Shown one piece after another: positions 36,535 to 48,501 of a stretch of 64,000 nucleotides of DNA; the first letter of the stretch is position 1; every line of letters begins with the position of its first letter. Source of the DNA: Panopea generosa (Eukaryota; Mollusca; Bivalvia; Adapedonta; Hiatellidae); assembly GCA_029582155.1 (NCBI GenBank), contig CM055907.1, positions 9,559,135-9,623,134 on the forward strand, given 5' to 3'. Made by a program: the position numbers and the translations under genes. Under the pieces are notes generated by a model. It was not told the DNA's origin. It worked only from the letters and a program-made list of their open reading frames with translations, and did no database searches.

Positions 36535-37640
36535 AAATGTGCCATCCAAGTTACTGAGGGGTAAGCGCTCACTGCCCATGATTACACAAGACATAAGGCG
36601 GGCAGCAAGAAAACGCAACAGACTTTATGACCGTTGCAAGCGAATCGAATAAGTTAACACCGTAATTGGAGGCACGTTGCCAAAAGCAAAATACAACTAG
36701 CTCATAGTTAGTTCTTGGAGGATTTGTTAGGCATCACTGAAGATCAAGACAATAAAAAGGTAAACATTGAACGTATTTTTACCTACCTGAAGAGTGCTAG
36801 GAGGGACAGTGAAGACATAGTACCATTACGATCTGAAGGCAACAAGGCGAATATCCCCAACAGACAGTTTAAATCAGTGTTTTCTGCTCGAAACCCAATA
36901 GCTAACCAGGCAACAACACCTACATGATCATAAAGCTGCTGCCACAGGCAAAATGAAACCACTACTGCTGAAAGAATTGCACCTATCTTAAAGGTAATAT
37001 TTCAGCAATCATTTAAACAAGGCCAAGTACCAAAATATTTGACGACAGCAAATGTGACACCATTCTCAAATATGACATTTTATCTCTGGATATAGGGAGA
37101 AGAGATCGTGTGAGACACAACTTGTTATGCTAGAAGAGGATTTGGCGAAAACTTGCAGCGAAGGAAAGCAAACTGACCTCATCCTCCTAGATTTCTGCAA
37201 GGCATTTGACAAAGCTGTCCATGAGAAACTGCTCCACAAACACTAGTATTTCGGAGTCCAAGGTAATTCTTTAAACTAGATAAAAGCATTTCTCCGTGAC
37301 GGGACACAAACTGTAGTTTCTGAGGATGAGCTATCTGGTAAAATTGAAGTCACTTCAGGGGTACCCCAATGATTTGTCCTGGGCCCTATCTTATTCCGTA
37401 CCTACACTAACGCTCTGCCTGAAAGTATTATCTCACAAGTAAGGCTATTTGCAAGTAATACAGCTTTATATCTTACGATCAACGATTACAAGATCGAAAA
37501 TCAGACTTTACAGACTGACCTTGAAAACTACAGAGATGGGAAGCCTTGAAGATCATCTACAAACAAAATATCATTAAAGTATTGCAGGTCAGAGACACCA
37601 ACTTGAAGTTTTTCATCGTTTAACCTGATCCCCTTTACAA
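36535..37640 (+). pseudogene. Non-LTR retrotransposon relic (CR1/Jockey-like reverse transcriptase)
   Basis: Translated pieces match the connector and reverse-transcriptase domains of non-LTR elements of the CR1/Jockey group. RRAARKRNRLYDRCKR at about 36595 and FTYLKSARRDSEDIVPLRSE at 36775 are the usual linker. TDLILLDFCKAFDKAVHEKL at about 37175 is RT motif A. VTSGVPQ is followed by a stop where glycine is expected, then VLGPILF (37350-37400), the classic motif B. The catalytic F-A-D-D is changed to F-A-S-N at about 37450. At least three in-frame stops occur (about 37243, 37277 and 37370). The element cannot be active. No endonuclease domain or target-site duplication was identified. Confidence 0.88.
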
Positions 37641-37744
37641 ATGACTTGTATTGTATACACATGTGTTAGCTAATATGTGATATTTTCAATGTAATTTTAT
37701 ACTATTTGTGAATAAAACATGTTTAAATTAAATGACTTTTGTAA

Positions 37745-37970
37745 AACAACTTTGAGATTTTGATCATGTTCCGCGCTTGTTCTCCCGAAAACCAAAACAT
37801 CATAGACAATTGCGACAACCCCTGTTATCCCCTCAAGTAATTCGTCGGTTTTTCTATGAACTTCATCTTCTGAGGAACGTAACCCGAATGATAAATTGAG
37901 ATGCCTGTACCTCCCATAACAGGTGTAAAAGGTAGTTAGGAATGAAGATTCATCTTAAAGCTTAATTTAA
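37745..37970 (-). pseudogene. Ty3/Gypsy-type reverse-transcriptase relic
   Basis: On the minus strand SSFLTTFYTCYGRYRHLNLS, then FGLRSSEDEVHRKTDELLEG, then VVAIVYDVLVFGRTSAEHDQ follow the order seen in Gypsy-class RT (TTFNTPFGRYR, LPFG, HRK, VDD-LVFG, EEHD). The catalytic V-D-D is V-Y-D here, so one aspartate is lost, and a stop precedes the segment (near 37970). Sequence to about 38170 may continue the polyprotein, but I cannot align it convincingly. No LTRs were identified. Confidence 0.8.
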
Positions 37971-38170
37971 GTTGGAATACTTTTACTGATTTACGTTGAG
38001 CTTCTGTTAGGTTTAACGTGTTGGTATACTTCACGTCTCTTTTCTCCGACCTATAGAGGTAAATATGTTTCTTGTATTTCTTCTTCCTTTTCTTTCAGCG
38101 TCCCTGTGAAAATGAGTTCAGGATACTGCTTGAACATTTTCAATTCGTTTACACCATGTTGCAGTCAATA

Positions 38171-38599
38171 GACAGTGGTGGTATCCATCATGAATATTTC
38201 AATGCATCAGTTATTTAATATCATATTCAACTTCAGTCAATTAATTCAGTACTTCTGACACCATTTTTTGTTATGATGGAATGAACGACTACCCACAATG
38301 CGACTTTCTGTTACCAATGGGTGTGTTATGCCTTTGTTATAGTTCTCCTAGCAGTGGTATAGCAGGTTTAAAACTAGCATTGAAGCATGAGACGAATGAT
38401 TGTAAGCCTGTAAATGAGACTGCGGTTCGAGTAATGTCCCTATAGAATAGAATCAGAAGAATGATGTAGATACGGTTTTGTTTTCGAATTAAAGTTTCCT
38501 TATGCTTAGCTTCTTAAATGACTACAACTATGAATGCTGCCCAAACTTCGTAACTATCACATAAAGGACAATTATATTATAAGATTTATAGTTTGAAAA
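38171..38599. other. No gene recognised
   Basis: No repeat or domain seen. Confidence 0.4.
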
Positions 38600-38821
38600 C
38601 CGTTTGTCCTAATACTAATACTACTACACCTGCTGCTACTACTACTACTTCTACTACTACTGCCACTACTACTGCTACTACTGCTGCTACTACTGCTACT
38701 ACTGCTGCTGCTACTACTACTGCTGCTGCTACTACTTCTACTACTTCTACTACTATTACTACTACAACTTCTGCTATTACTACTGCTTTTACTACTACTA
38801 ATACTGCCACTACTACTACTA

Positions 38822-38862
<41 letters not shown>

Positions 38863-39655
38863 ATTACTACTTGTACTACTACACTATTACTATTTCTATT
38901 ACTACTACTATTACAACTACTACTACTACTACTGATGTTACTACTACTACTGCTACTATTATTACTGATACTACTACTAATTCTACTACTACTGATTCTG
39001 CTACTACTGCTAATACTACTTCTGCTACTACTACTACTACTACTACTTCTACTACTATTACTACTACTATTTCTACTACACCTACTACTACTAACTCTAC
39101 TACTGCTACTACTTCTCCTACTACTACTACTACTATTATTATTATCATTACTACTACTCTACAACTACTACTATTATTGCTTCTACAACTACTACTACTT
39201 CTACTTCTATTACTTCTAATACTTCTGCTACTGCTGCTATTACTACTACTACTGCTGCTACTACAACTACTACTTCTATTGCTACTACTACTACTGTAAC
39301 TACTACTTCTATAACTACTACTGTTATTACTACTACTAATACTATTACTGCTGCTACTACTACTATTACTACTACTACCACTACTATTACTACAACTGCT
39401 CCTACTAATTCAACTACTACTACTAATACTACTACTACTAATACTACTACCACTTCTACTACTACTATTACTATTACTACCACTTCTACAACTACTACTA
39501 TTATTACTACTATTACTACTACTGCTACTACTGCTGCTGCTGCTACTACTGCTATAACTACTACTACTACTACTACTGCTGCTACTGCTGCTACTACTAC
39601 TTCTACTTCTACTGCTACTGCTACTATTACTATTACTACTAATAATAATGACAAT
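38600..39655. repeat. Imperfect (ACT)n trinucleotide array, about 1.05 kb
   Basis: Over a kilobase the third position is almost always T and the second C or T, while the first varies among A, G, T and C (ACT, GCT, ATT, TCT). A pure (GCT)n stretch of about 12 units is at 38827-38862. Frames on either strand are open but are only Thr/Leu/Ala/Val/Ser runs. A (TAA)n tract follows at 39712-39735. It ends about 150 bp before the duplicated block B begins. Confidence 0.98.
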
Positions 39656-39777
39656 AAAATAATGATAATGATAACAAGGACTTGAATATATATATATATC
39701 CATCCGTGATAATAATAATAATAATAATAATGCCAACATAATAATAGACTTAATAGTTATAATAATAATTATATAGG

Positions 39778-39806
39778 TAGCTTTCAACAATTTTTCAGTC
39801 ATATGC
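39778..39806. mobile_element. SINE-2 fragment at the duplication junction
   Basis: AGCTTTCAACAATTTTTCAG followed by TCATATGCATC matches the 3' part of SINE-2, as at 10915-10940. It ends where homology to position 1 begins. Confidence 0.6.
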
Positions 39807-39810
39807 ATCT

Positions 39811-40780
39811 GTAAAGAATAAAGACTACTGCATGTATACTACAGATACACCTATGATATATATAATATAACACATCACCTATTCTATGGAGACTTTCAGG
39901 TTCCTGTGACCATATTACATTATGCACAGTTTATCGTAATAGAGGAAGTAATCCATTTTATTCTGACAATATATATTACTTGGGTTATTTCCCTTTACCA
40001 ATTCGCGTTTTTTAAGTAAACTTAAAGTTCCCATAGTTTAATCATTGCTCAACAGAATGTATGACTGTGTATCTGTATGTGTTTTTAATTAAAATTTTAC
40101 ACCTACTTTTAACATATCCAATAGGCGCTATATATTTACACATTTATGGTAGATCAAAATACGTAACTTTAAAATCAAATCAAATCGAATACATTTTATT
40201 TAATGTTGGCATGATAAATACACAGTAAACATAAGCTATATACAAAACTTTTGAACCGACAACACAGAAATCTTAGTCAACTTTGGAATAATAACATTTG
40301 ACAAATCGTTTATTTGACGATTATACAATTATGGACTTTTCAACTGTGCAATATGATGTGATATGTACTAGAAAATAAATATTGACCGAGGTGGTAGGCA
40401 AGGTCATTTTTTATGTCTTTCTGGTGCATAGCACATCATATTACACAATTGAAAAGTCCACTACTGTTTTATTACATACAATATAAATAAATGAAGACTT
40501 TACTAGCTTTTTCGTATAGGAAATGCCAAAAAATCAGCAAGTTCAGATTATACATTTTATGTAACAATAGTATATAAAAGTAAAAATAAAATAAAATTCG
40601 CCTAGTGGGATTCGAACCATGGCGATAAATATCAAAATCTTACACAAATTCAACGTCTTAATCTTCAGTCACACTGGATCATACGTTTTCTGGATCGTAC
40701 TATTGGTGGCAATTTTGGCGAGGTACGACCAATCGGCAATTTTGCTACGATCTCAATTAGTGATCGCATACTGCGACAAC
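39811..40780. repeat. Left flank of duplicated block B
   Basis: Colinear with 1-930. The differences include a block-B insertion near 40585-40640 containing GGGATTCGAACCATGG (minus-strand B-box, tRNA-like) and the loss of a few bases elsewhere. Homology stops after GATCGCATACTGCGA. The following 40781-41029 is unrelated to block A and holds no gene. Confidence 0.85.
40330..40460. repeat. Hairpin-forming inverted repeat, block B copy
   Basis: The arms ATGGACTTTTCAACTGTGCA and ACACAATTGAAAAGTCCA flank a GACCGAGGTGGTAGGCAAGG loop. It is the orthologous copy of 525-665. One internal pair is G-C in copy A and A-T here. Confidence 0.75.
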
Positions 40781-41029
40781 AAGTCTCCTTCCTTTTCATT
40801 GGATAACAGCGATCACATGGTGATCCCTATATATCTATCATGGGTCAGTAGATTCCAATGGAGGGCAGGCAAAACAATATATCAAACATGTTTGAAAGTG
40901 ATACGTAAAAACTGAGAAAGTGAGAACTTATTTATAAATACAGATACACATAAGACTTCAATAGGGCCTTAATGAGGTTCGAGATTGTATGTATTAAAAA
41001 ATATTGTCACTGAAATAAATCAATTATTT

Positions 41030-42380
41030 GGTTATTGACATTGATATCTCGGTATGGCGTCACTAATAACACTGATATATTGGCATAATGTTACTAATAA
41101 CATTGATATCTCGATATAACGACACTTATAACATTGATATCACGGAATAATGACATTAATAACACTGATATATTAGCACAATGTCACTAATAAAATTGAT
41201 TTCTCGGTATCATGTCACTAATAACATTGATGTCTCGGTATGGTGTCACTAATAACACTGATATATTAGTATGGTGTCACAATAACATTGATGTCTTGGC
41301 ATAATGTCACTAATAACATTGATTTCTCGGTAATGTTTCACTAATAACATTGATATCTCGGTATGGTGTCACTAAAAACACTGATATATTGGTATGGTGT
41401 CACAATAACATTGATGTCTTGGCATAATGTCACTAATAACATTTATTTCTTGGTAATATGTCACTAATAACATTGATATCTCGGTATGGCGTCACTGATA
41501 ACACTGATATATTGACAGAGTGTCACTAATAACAATGATATCTCGGTAAAATGACACTAATAACATTGATATCATGGTATGGTGTCACTAATAACACTGA
41601 TATATTGGCATAATGTCACTAATAAAAATGATTTCTCGGTAAGGTGTCACTTATATCATTGATATCACGGTAATATGTCACTAATGAAATTGATATCACG
41701 GTTTGATGACACTAATTACGCTGATATCTCGTTATGATGACACTAATAACATTGATATCTCAGTATAATGACACTAATAACATTGATATCTTGGCATAAC
41801 CTCACTAATAACATTGATTTCTCGGTATAATGACACTAATAACATTGATATATTGGCATAATGTCACTAATAACATTGATATCTCGGTATGACGACACTA
41901 ATAACATTGATATCATGGAATGGTGTCACTAATAACGCTAGTATATTAGCATAATTTCACAAATAAAATTGATTTCTCGGTAATATGTAACTAATAACAT
42001 TGATATCACTGTAATGTGTCACTTATAACATTGATATCATGGTATGATGACACTAATTACACTGATATCTCGGTATGGTGTCACTTATAACGTTGATATT
42101 TTTGGTATGGTGTCACAAATACCATTGATATATCAGTATAATGTCACTAATAACATTGATATCATGGTTTATTGTCACTTATTACACTGATGTATCAATA
42201 TGATGACACTAAGAACATTGATATCTCGAAATAATGTCAGTAATTACATTGAAATATCGGTATGGTGTCACTTATAACGTTGATATTTTTGGTATGGTGT
42301 CACAAATAACATTGAAAGATCGTTATGATGTCACTAATAACATTGCTTTCTCACTGTAATGTCGGTGATTATATTGCATT
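41030..42380. repeat. 31-bp minisatellite, about 43 copies (block B)
   Basis: Same unit and same variant types as 1800-5396, so the array and its variants predate the duplication. It is less than half as long. Beyond 42380 degenerate sequence continues to about 42530 and rejoins block A homology at CACTTCGTACAGGTTGTACC. Confidence 0.95.
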
Positions 42381-42716
42381 TACGATGCTCTCAAGCGTTA
42401 TCGGGCCTTATAATAATTATAGAGTTGGCGTCATTGAGGAAATTATAATCACGTAATTTTGATACTGATTACATTAATGTTTCCATATGACGCCACTAAT
42501 GCCGTATACATTTCGGTGTGACGTCACTTCGTACAGGTTGTACCTGTATAATGCGGACAAATTACAATACAACAGGTATATGTAGTGTCACCGCGAAGAT
42601 TTAAAATAACTGTATTTTCAGACATTCACAACTTCTAATTCTTATTTATATGTGTTAATCCTTTATCCTTGTCACCGTCCACGTTAAGTTACGATGCACA
42701 TATATACTCACTATTA

Positions 42717-44360
42717 TCATTTAGTTGATAATTTAAAAACCTGCAGTTTTATGTCTCGTATGGAACTATTAGACACCGCAAGTTTTGTTTGATCTTTAGA
42801 AAGGCAGATAGAGTATGGATACCACATAGATACCAACTTGTGTGTGCTCATAATAGTACCCGCGGTAGATATTTGTACAACAGAGTGTGTTTCATTGCTA
42901 CATACAAAGAAGCAGCCAGACTGACACGCGGCTATTCCTGTTGGTACCTTTATCCTGTCATCTTTAATCATCACTTTTGTCACATCCTTTGTATCGTATA
43001 AATACACAGCGTGTTCGTCCTTTATATTGAGAATCAGTTTGTTTTCTGCCTTCATGTAAGCACACTTGGAGTCATTAATACCGTAGACTTTACTTCGGAA
43101 GTCGACATTGAACTGTTGTTCTTCTCCTGTTTTAGAAACTATACACGCCGGTATGTCTCGGTCGTAATTATTCACGGCAAAATGGTTGTCGTCGTAAACA
43201 GATATCGAGAAGCATGTGCACGTCGTTGTTATTGTCTGTATAGGTGTAAGCGTGTTGTCCTTATTCACATCAAACACGTCTATCTGTTTATTAATATTAG
43301 TTATATATAGTTTATTATCAGACGGAGAAACAACGCCCAATGGTATATTTTTTAATTTGTTTGTTCCAACAATATCCAGCTTTTCATTCATTATCAGACA
43401 TTTGTAGTCCCTATTGCTGCTATTAGACTTTCACACTTTACACGGCATTCGTTTAGCTCACATGATTTCTGCTTCTGAATTGTGGCCGTCTCATTCAGTA
43501 TTTTTTTTTCAAATTCATCGATTTTCTTATTCAATTCTGCTCGAACCGTTTGAATAGTTTCTTTGATTGTAGCTACTTGATCATCTATTCCCTTTTCAGA
43601 CTTTCTAAAATGGTTTGCAGGTTTTCTCAATTTATCTTTGATGGTCTTCAAGTTTGTCTTTATTGTTTCCATGTCCTGTTCGTCTTTGTTCTCAGCTATT
43701 TGATCAATCTCGACAACATTTTTACACGTTCTGTGTGTAATGACGGCGCAACTACTACAACATAGTTGTTTATCATCCACGCAGTAAAACTCGATTTGTT
43801 TTGAGTGAGTTTCACAGCGGTCCAACCCTGTCATCGATCTACAGAGATCAATTTGACTTAAGTTGGTCGCCATATCTTCAATTTTCATCAATTCATGACC
43901 TTCTGTGATGGAAAACGTACCATGGATATTAACACAGGAAGAACAAAGATACTCTTGACAATCTGAACAGAACTTCTCGGCCTTCTCGGAGTTGTCTCTT
44001 TTTTTTTCAAGGTTGACAGTGTATGTCTTTGGTTTGGCCCTCACCTCCCTTCAGAGACTTCATTTCTTTTAAAGACAATATAGCATAGTTAAATGGCAGT
44101 GATTTCGTCCATCCATCTGAAAGTATGTCTTTCTTCTTAGCGACAGTGATCTTTTTACAAAGTGGACTCTCTATCCCGTCCTTTAAGGTCCCGCTGGTTT
44201 TCATTTCCGTAACATGTGAGTTGATACATGGTTCACACAGCGTATGTAGACATGACAGTAGTTTTGGATCTTTGTACGTTTCAAGACATAAAGGACAGTT
44301 TAGTTTAACCTGTTCTGCCCTTAGCTCGTCGCTGACATCCTCATTATATTTAGCCGCCAT
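42717..44360 (-). pseudogene. Decayed duplicate of the TRIM-like gene
   Basis: Aligned with 5587-7593 it keeps the start (MAAKYNEDVSDELRAEQ), the B-box 2, the coiled coil and the C-terminal propeller, but it is broken three ways. First, the RING ligand equivalent to C65 is serine (GIESPLC). Second, a T-run near 44000-44008 has gained one base, shifting the frame and replacing the CQPC knuckle. Third, between 43405 and 43409 a segment matching 6273-6642 is replaced by three bases, a net loss of 367 nt (about 122 codons plus a one-base shift) that removes the end of the coiled coil and the first propeller blade. The remaining pieces stay highly similar, so inactivation is recent or pieces are still selected or gene-converted. 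An RNA could still be made, because the splice acceptor upstream of the start is kept. Confidence 0.92.
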
Positions 44361-45322
44361 ATTATTGGTAAGCAGTACTGAAAATATATAAAATATATGC
44401 AGACGAGGTACACGTTATCTACAAAAATGAACAGACCAGTTTTATCTACACGTTTATAGGGACACAGGACAATCAATATTTACTCATGTCCACGTGTCAC
44501 CTGTGAACGTATATCCATATGGAAACGAAATATTACTATTGAAAACGTTATATCAATTAACATGTTCCACGACAGTGGTTAAGTTAGTTTGTATAACATG
44601 AGTAAAAAATCTTTAAAATAGAATTATGTTATTTATTATTTTATTTCTATCTATCCTACCAACATAAAATTTAGAAATAAAATATGTTGTTTTTTTTATA
44701 CAACTTAAACAAATACGAGAAATTTGATGTCCTTGAACCGTTTACAAGAGTAGCTCCCCTTTTGAAAAAAGAATCGAAACTTAGCGTCTGCACACATAAT
44801 ATGGTATTCTGATATCGTATGCGCATCATGTAGATATATAACTTTAGATATCATTTTATCAAACTTGCTGTGTGTCCCTTTTAAACAAGAATTAAAAAAT
44901 AAATTATAGAAAAACATTATGTATGTGAAATATAAAGTTAAGTGTGCTATTTCCGCCCTAATACCATATCTGAATGCATATAGATGTGATATCGAAATAT
45001 ATATTTATTAGGTATTTGCAGAATATAGTTCTGTACTTAGTTCGAATTTTATTTATGAGCAAATATCGCACTTTTTAATATATGTTACGTTAATGTACAG
45101 ATAGCAAACTCTATATGTTAAAATGTCGGACAGTTTGATACACGGGAGTCAGATACGCTGTTGCATGGAATATGGTAACATCTAAAGGCGCATTGTAACA
45201 TATATCGAAAAAAATAACGCAGTTTAAACGTCTAACATTTATTGCAGATACATGTATATCTGATATCTCAATGCATAGAGATATTACAGCACGAAGAAGA
45301 AATATCTGATTATTGTCGTGTG
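44361..45322. repeat. Upstream or intron flank of the TRIM pseudogene (block B)
   Basis: Colinear with 7594-8542, including the TTTTCAG acceptor (minus strand, near 44380). A small block-B insertion lies near 44745-44770 (AGAGTAGCTCCCCTTTTGAA). No gene. Confidence 0.8.
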
Positions 45323-45334
45323 CAATTTAGGGTG

Positions 45335-45540
45335 CAAGTAGGTTAAGACGCTGTCGATTAATGATCAATTACCTCACATTGCTCAGGTTGAGGATCCAAA
45401 CACTTTATATAAGAATATTTGTTAGCTACTAGCGGAAAGAACAGTTGTTCGACTCAGATTCATTCTGAGGGTTTCCTCCTAAAATAGCATATGCCATATT
45501 ATTACAACCTCTTGTGTGTTGACAATGGTGTTTAATTCCA
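45335..45540 (+). mobile_element. SINE-1 copy (block B)
   Basis: GGTGCAAGTAGGTTAAGACG, GTTAGCTACTAGCGGAAAGA, CGACTCAGATTCATTCTGAG and GGTGTTTAATTCCA match the SINE-1 body order. It inserted exactly next to the end of block homology. Confidence 0.75.
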
Positions 45541-45544
45541 TTCT

Positions 45545-45647
45545 TAATTACTTATTAAAATTACGTATTATTTATGACGTCTTATTAATGACGTACATAT
45601 TATTAATTATTTATTATTAAACTACAGATTATTAGTTATATATTACT

Positions 45648-45705
<58 letters not shown>
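45545..45705. repeat. ATTACGTATT-type and (CT)n simple repeats
   Basis: A short version of the 9395-10130 repeat is followed by about 25 CT units (about 45650-45700). This is the same order as SINE-1, AT repeat, SINE-2 in block A. Confidence 0.9.
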
Positions 45706-45739
45706 TACAAAACAGACACTAATCCATTGTTCTCGCATT

Positions 45740-46384
45740 TACCCAATTCCACGTAAACCACTACAACCACGATCTGTATATGGAATGTACTTCCTTATTT
45801 TAAACATGATATCATAATATACAAGTATCCGCATGTATGTACTGACATAAATATCAAGGACAATAAAATAAATAGTATGTGGCGTTTAGCGTCGCTTTCG
45901 TCAATACTTCAGTTAAATCGCGACGGTGTCCACTTGAGACAGTATTCTAAGGGCTGCCACACTGAAGTATCAAGCCGCAGACACATGGTATGATACCTCA
46001 CCCAATCACATTATACTGACACCGGGCCAACCAGATCAAGAACTTTCCTCTAAATGCTAAATGCCAAGCGAGGACGCTTCAATTACCATTTTTCAAGTCT
46101 TTGATATGACCCGGCCGGAGATCGATAAATATATGAACATTATCAAATAACGTCCGTAACACATTCATTTAAGTTGACACTCGCCTCATGACTGCTGTAG
46201 TTACTGATTCCTTATTATTTAAAAAGTGTATTAAATAACTTGAATATAAAAACATTGACGTTATTGCTCATATCGCGCAGACGAAATACTCGTAATACGT
46301 GACAATCATGTTATATTATATTGACGTGCAAAGTCTATCAAACGAAAGATAACGTTTAGTTTTAATTCAAATCAAATCGGTATG
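45740..46384 (-). mobile_element. SINE-2 body and module M fragment (block B)
   Basis: SINE-2 body motifs run from about 45890 to 46115 (GGCGTTTAGCGTCGCTTTC, CACACTGAAGTATCAAGCCG, AACTTTCCTCTAAATGCTAA) and lack the tRNA head. Module M motifs follow: ATAACGTCCGTAACACATTC, CACTCGCCTCATGACTGC, CTCATATCGCGCAGACG. This is the single module M copy of block B. Confidence 0.7.
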
Positions 46385-48426
46385 ATATAGATATCAAAAC
46401 TGAAACACGGTTGGGTTATCATATAAATATCAAAACTGAGACACGTGTTGGGTTATCTTATAGATATCAAAACTAAGACACAGCTGTGTTATCTTATATA
46501 TATCAAAACTGAGACACTGTTTGGTTATCGTACAAATATCAAAACTGAGACACGGTTGGGTTATCTTATAGATATCAAAACTGAAACACGGTTGGGTCAT
46601 CGTATAAATATAAAAACTGAGACACGGTTGGGTTATCTTATAAATACCAAAACTGAGACACAGCAGGGTTATATAATAGATACCAAAATTGAGACACGGC
46701 TAGATTATCATATATATATCAAAACTGAGACACAACTGGATTATCTTATAGATATCGAAACAGACACACGGCTGGATTATCTTATAGATTTAAACTGAGA
46801 CACGGCTGGATAATCTGATAGATATCAAAGTGATACACGGCTGGAATATCTTATAGATATCAAAACTGAGACACAGCTGGATTATCTTATAGATATCGAA
46901 ACAGACACACGGCCTGGATTATCTTATAGATATCAAAACTGAGACACAGCTGGGTTATCTTATAGATATCGAAACAGACACACGGCCTTGATTATCTTAT
47001 AGATATCAAAACTGAGACAAAGCTGGGTTATCTTATAGATATCAAAACTGAGACACAGCTGGATTATCTAATATATATCAAAACTGAGAGACAGCTGGTT
47101 TATCTTATAGATACAAACTAAGACACGGCTGGGTTATCTTATAAATATCCAAACTGACACACAGCGGGGTTATCTTATATAAATCAAAACTGACACACAG
47201 CTTGGTTATCTTATAGATATCAAAACTGAGACACAGCTGGATTATCTAAAGATATAAAAACTGAGACACGGCTGCATTATCTTATATGTATATCAAAACT
47301 GAGACACGGCTGGATTATCTTATAGATAAACAAACTGAGACACGGCTGGGTTATCTTATAGATATACAAACTGAGACACGGCTGGGTTATCTTATAAATA
47401 TCCAAACTGAGACACGTCTGGGTTATCTTATAGATATACAAACTGAGACACGGCTGGGTTATCTTATAAATATCCAAACTGAGACACGGCTGGGTTATCT
47501 TATAGATATTTAAACTGAAACACAGCTGGGTTATCTTATATATATATCAAAACTGAGACACTGTTGTATTATCTACTAGATATCAAAACTGAGTCACGGC
47601 TGGATTATCTAATATATATCAAAATTGAGACACAGCTGGATTTTCTTATAGATATTGAAACAGACACACGGCTGGATGGTCTTATACATATAGAAAATCT
47701 TATAGATATCAAAACTGAGACACGATTGGGTTATCTTATAGATATCAAAACTGAGACACAGCTGGATTATCTTATAAATATCAAAACTGAGGCAAAGCTG
47801 GGTTATCTTATAGATATCAAAACTGAGACAAAGCTGGGTTATCTTATAGATATCAAAACTGAAACAAAGCTGTTTTATCTTATAAATATTAAACTGAGAC
47901 ACGGCTGGATTATCTGATTGATATCAAAGTGAAACAAGGCTGGATAATCTTATATATATATATATATATATATCAAAACTGGGACACGGCTTGGTTATCT
48001 TATAGATATCAAAACTGAGACACAGCTGGGTTATCTTATACATATCAAAACTGAGACACAGCTGGGATATCTTATACATATCAAAACTGAGACACGGCTG
48101 GGTTATCTTATAGATATCAAAACTGAGACACGGTCGGATTATCTTAAACATATCAAAACTGAGACAAAGCTGGGTTATCTTATACATATCAAAACTGAGA
48201 CACGACTGGGTTATTTTATAGATATCAAAACTGAGACACAGCTGGATTATCTTATAAATATCAAAACTGAGACAAAGATGGGTTATCCTATAGATATCAA
48301 AACTGAGACAAAGCTGGGTTATCTTATAGATATCAAAACTGAGACAAAGCTGGGTTATCTTATAAATATTAAACTGAGACACGGCTGGATTATCTGATTG
48401 ATATCAAAGTGAGACACGGCTGGATA

Positions 48427-48501
<75 letters not shown>

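Noticed and set aside
38593..39654. Open frames of 89-208 codons of Thr, Leu, Ala, Val or Ser runs on both strands
   Set aside because: They are by-products of the ACT-type trinucleotide array; no start context, domain or splice support.
40619..40915. 98-codon plus-strand frame in block B
   Set aside because: It crosses the block homology boundary and a tRNA-like insertion, and block A has no equivalent frame.
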